In this document: positions 20,213 through 26,412 of the stretch, piece after piece
How positions within the stretch are numbered: position 1 is the first letter of the stretch
Layout of the letters: every line of letters starts with the position of its first letter
From: Parachlorella kessleri
Taxonomy: Eukaryota > Chlorophyta > Trebouxiophyceae > Chlorellales > Chlorellaceae
NCBI GenBank assembly: GCA_001598975.1
Contig: BBXU01002536.1
Location: 1-26,412 of the forward strand
Length of the DNA stretch: 26,412 nucleotides
Direction: 5' to 3'
Position numbers and translations under genes: made by a program
Notes under the pieces: generated by a model
What the model was told of the DNA's origin: nothing
What the model saw: only the letters and a program-made list of their open reading frames with translations
The model's database searches: none

Positions 20213-21744
20213 TCAGACAACAGCAGCTGGCACCTTGAAAGTCTTCACGACCCGCTGCAATAGATCGCCATACTCGGCAGCATCGCTGTCCAGGCAGCTG
20301 GCATTGACTGTGTAGAAACGGCGCGTCCGACCATTGTTGCCGATCGCCACCACGGACCTCACCAGCCGTCCAGGCTCGTTCGCCTTCTTTATGCTGTAAC
20401 TGACATAGTACTGGTCGTTGATCTCCCTGGCTTCGAGGAGCCTTGCCACCTGCGCAGCGAGATTGCAGGGTGTTCCTCTGCTGGTCATACTGTCAACAAT
20501 ACGAGACATCAAGCATGGCTGGCTGGCCCCTGAAACTCGCACTCCTTCGTCAGAGCTGTGTCCTCACACCTCATTGCATGCAGAACTTGCGCTCGGTTCC
20601 TTGACTGAACGATGGCGCAAGCGCCGCCCAGCAGTTAAGAGCTTACTCTATACTCGCTAAGTTCACGTAAAAGTGGTACGCACAGGGTGTTTCCGCCCAA
20701 GTGTTCGTCCACATCCTCACCTGGGGCTGCTCCTCGCCTTGGCGGACCCATGCAGGGGTTCTTAGGAGGTAGCTGCGATCCATGCTGGCCACCAAGTTCT
20801 GGCCAAATGTCTGCAGGGGCAGAAATTGAACGCTGCATTTTGCCTGGCTGTCCTCCTACATGTCTAGAATCACACATAACATACACTATACGTTTAGTAT
20901 CCTAAATCGTGCACAGAACACGTATAATTGCAGCCTTGCATAGCTGTTTTGCTTGCATGGTGCAAGGTATTGGTCCCAGCATGGGTCACCCAGACACACC
21001 CACCTGCGCATCACCAAAGCTGCCAAGCCTGGTGTAGTCTGGCCCGATGGGCGTTACTGTAATCGATACATTGACATCCGACTTGCCAGGAGGGGCGAAG
21101 CCCACCACCCGGGCCATGCCTGCTGTGTTTGAGAAACGGTTGGCGGGGGGCAGAAGGTCACCCTCGCCAGACAGCCACCCATCTGGAACTGCTATTGTGA
21201 ACTTGTCTTTCTCATCAGCATACTCTACCAGGGCCGCTGCAAGGGTCTCTGCAATTGTCAACAGTAAGACACAGTGGTGCGACAAGGGACAACCCCAACC
21301 TTTCCCCTATTCAGCTGCTGGGCTCTTTTGCGCAGGCAGCAGAGAGCAACGCTCTACATTCAGCCACCGGTAACCTTTGAGAATGCTCTTTGGCAGTAGA
21401 GACATACAGTGCAAGAGACAGCCGGAGCAACTCACCAGCACTGGCAGGCCTTGACAGTGGTAGACTCAGGACCAAGGCACCGACAGTTGCCAGCATCTGC
21501 CTTCTGGGCAAAGCAGTTTCGACAGGTGGCTCAGCTTGCGTTGCAGGGGCACTTGCAGCCACGGTCCTACTCCTATAACAGCGGCTCCATGTGTTCTTCG
21601 GCCGTGCCCTGGACGCTGCTGCGAAACAGGGCAAGGCAGCGATCAAATGCTGGTAGAATAGGAGGATTCTGTAGATCTCTGCCGTGCAGGAGGAACTGTA
21701 CCTGTGCCCAAGCAGAACGAGGAGGTCGAGACAGCCTGCACCAT
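20213..21744 (-). CDS. PsbP-domain thylakoid lumen protein (5 exons)
   Basis: Exons (minus): 21744-21702, 21615-21436, 21248-21004, 20810-20721, 20449-20213, with consistent phases and 264 residues. The N-terminus is a Ser/Arg/Ala-rich plastid transit peptide. A lumenal signal follows: a twin Arg at 52-53 (LPRRQM), a hydrophobic core (LATVGALVLSLPLS) and an ASA cleavage site at 72-74, suggesting Tat import. The mature part is a PsbP fold: DKFTIAVPDGW, VNVSITVTPIGPDYTRLGSFG, FGQNLVASMDRSYL, YYVSYSIKK, VVAIGNNGRTRRFYTVNASC and a final LLQRVVKTFKVP. This is the PsbP/PPL/PPD superfamily, whose members stabilise or help assemble photosystem II or NDH. I cannot decide between PPL and PPD, and it is unlikely to be PsbP itself. 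The start follows from the ATG at 21744, whose short exon splices in phase. Confidence 0.87.
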
Positions 21745-22036
21745 GGCGTAGCTACCGCTGCCTGACTCTTAGTATTTATCTAAAAATGCCATCAACACAT
21801 GAGTGGCGGAATCCTAGCAACTGGCTGTCTGATCTGAAGCCAGGTCAGCACGACTGAGGCGGGATAGACAGTCTTGGGATCCCAAGACCCCATGGGAGCC
21901 TCAAGGGCTGGGGCAGGAGAGCAAAGGGCTTCTCTTCACGACCTTTCTGTGGGGCACTGAGGCAGACCCTTGGTGTGGGCTTGAAGAGCGCAAGTGATCA
22001 CCACCAGTGCCAGCAAGGATCAAGGGCCGGGGAGTC
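21745..22036. promoter_or_regulatory. Divergent promoter between PsbP-like and aspartic protease genes
   Basis: These 292 bases separate two divergent start codons. Near the PsbP-like side lies an A/T-rich stretch (21769-21790) that on the minus strand reads TTTTTAGATAAATA. It sits roughly 25-45 bases upstream of that ATG, so it is a weak TATA candidate or part of the leader. In the middle is a perfect 18-base palindrome at 21871-21888. Confidence 0.5.
21871..21888. promoter_or_regulatory. Perfect 18-base palindrome in the divergent promoter
   Basis: The sequence gtcttgggatcccaagac equals its own reverse complement, with no spacer. It lies about 127 bases from the PsbP-like start and about 149 bases from the protease start, almost midway. 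A dimeric transcription factor site is a reasonable reading, but no named factor is implied by the sequence. Confidence 0.45.

Positions 22037-26412
<4,376 letters not shown>

Noticed and set aside
21311..21646. Start of the PsbP-like protein at 21646
   Set aside because: The codon at 21646-21644 is TTG, not ATG. An upstream ATG at 21744 with a 43-base exon splices in phase and gives a better transit peptide.

Overview
This is nuclear DNA of a photosynthetic eukaryote, most probably a chlorophyte green alga and plausibly a trebouxiophyte. The genes are densely packed on both strands and broken into many short exons by introns of about 60-400 bases. Nearly every acceptor ends in TGCAG and most donors read GTGAG or GTAAG. 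The genes fit this lineage: a thylakoid-lumen PsbP-family protein with a bipartite plastid presequence, a plant-type aspartic protease with a saposin-like insert, a Golgi-type GH43 galactosidase like those of land plants, and a septin (known from several green algae, absent from land plants). I cannot name the genus.

Layout. 1-1435 holds no recognisable gene but contains degenerate direct repeats. 1436-4817 (minus) is a complete 8-exon GH43 gene with an N-terminal membrane anchor. 4963-6347 is a large inverted duplication (arms about 690 bases, centre at 5654) carrying two broken copies of one unrecognised gene; only the right copy keeps an N-terminus. 6981-7193 (minus) encodes the C-terminal 69 residues of a ribonucleotide reductase small subunit without its upstream exons. 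7194-8975 shows nothing I can call. 8976-13896 (minus) is a 12-exon septin gene whose product has a long low-complexity N-terminus, a P-loop with Arg in place of Lys, and a predicted C-terminal transmembrane helix. 14219-19876 (plus) is a 15-exon gene for a roughly 1016-residue RRM-type RNA-binding protein, divergent from the septin gene. 20213-21744 (minus) is a 5-exon PsbP-domain gene. 22037 to the window end (plus) is an aspartic protease gene running off the right edge; its introns carry fresh tandem duplications, two of which copy splice junctions.

The genes do not form a pathway. They are independent housekeeping or cell-biology loci: cell-wall or AGP glycan trimming in the Golgi, septin scaffolding at membranes, RNA binding, photosystem II-related lumen function and vacuolar proteolysis. 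Two head-to-head pairs (septin/RRM, PsbP/protease) share intergenic regions of about 300 bases that must serve as divergent promoters. All exon models are hand-built from reading frame, splice dinucleotides, phase agreement and family motifs; no alignment or transcript data were available. The most unusual structures are the inverted duplication, the septin's P-loop and tail, and the splice-junction duplications in the protease gene.
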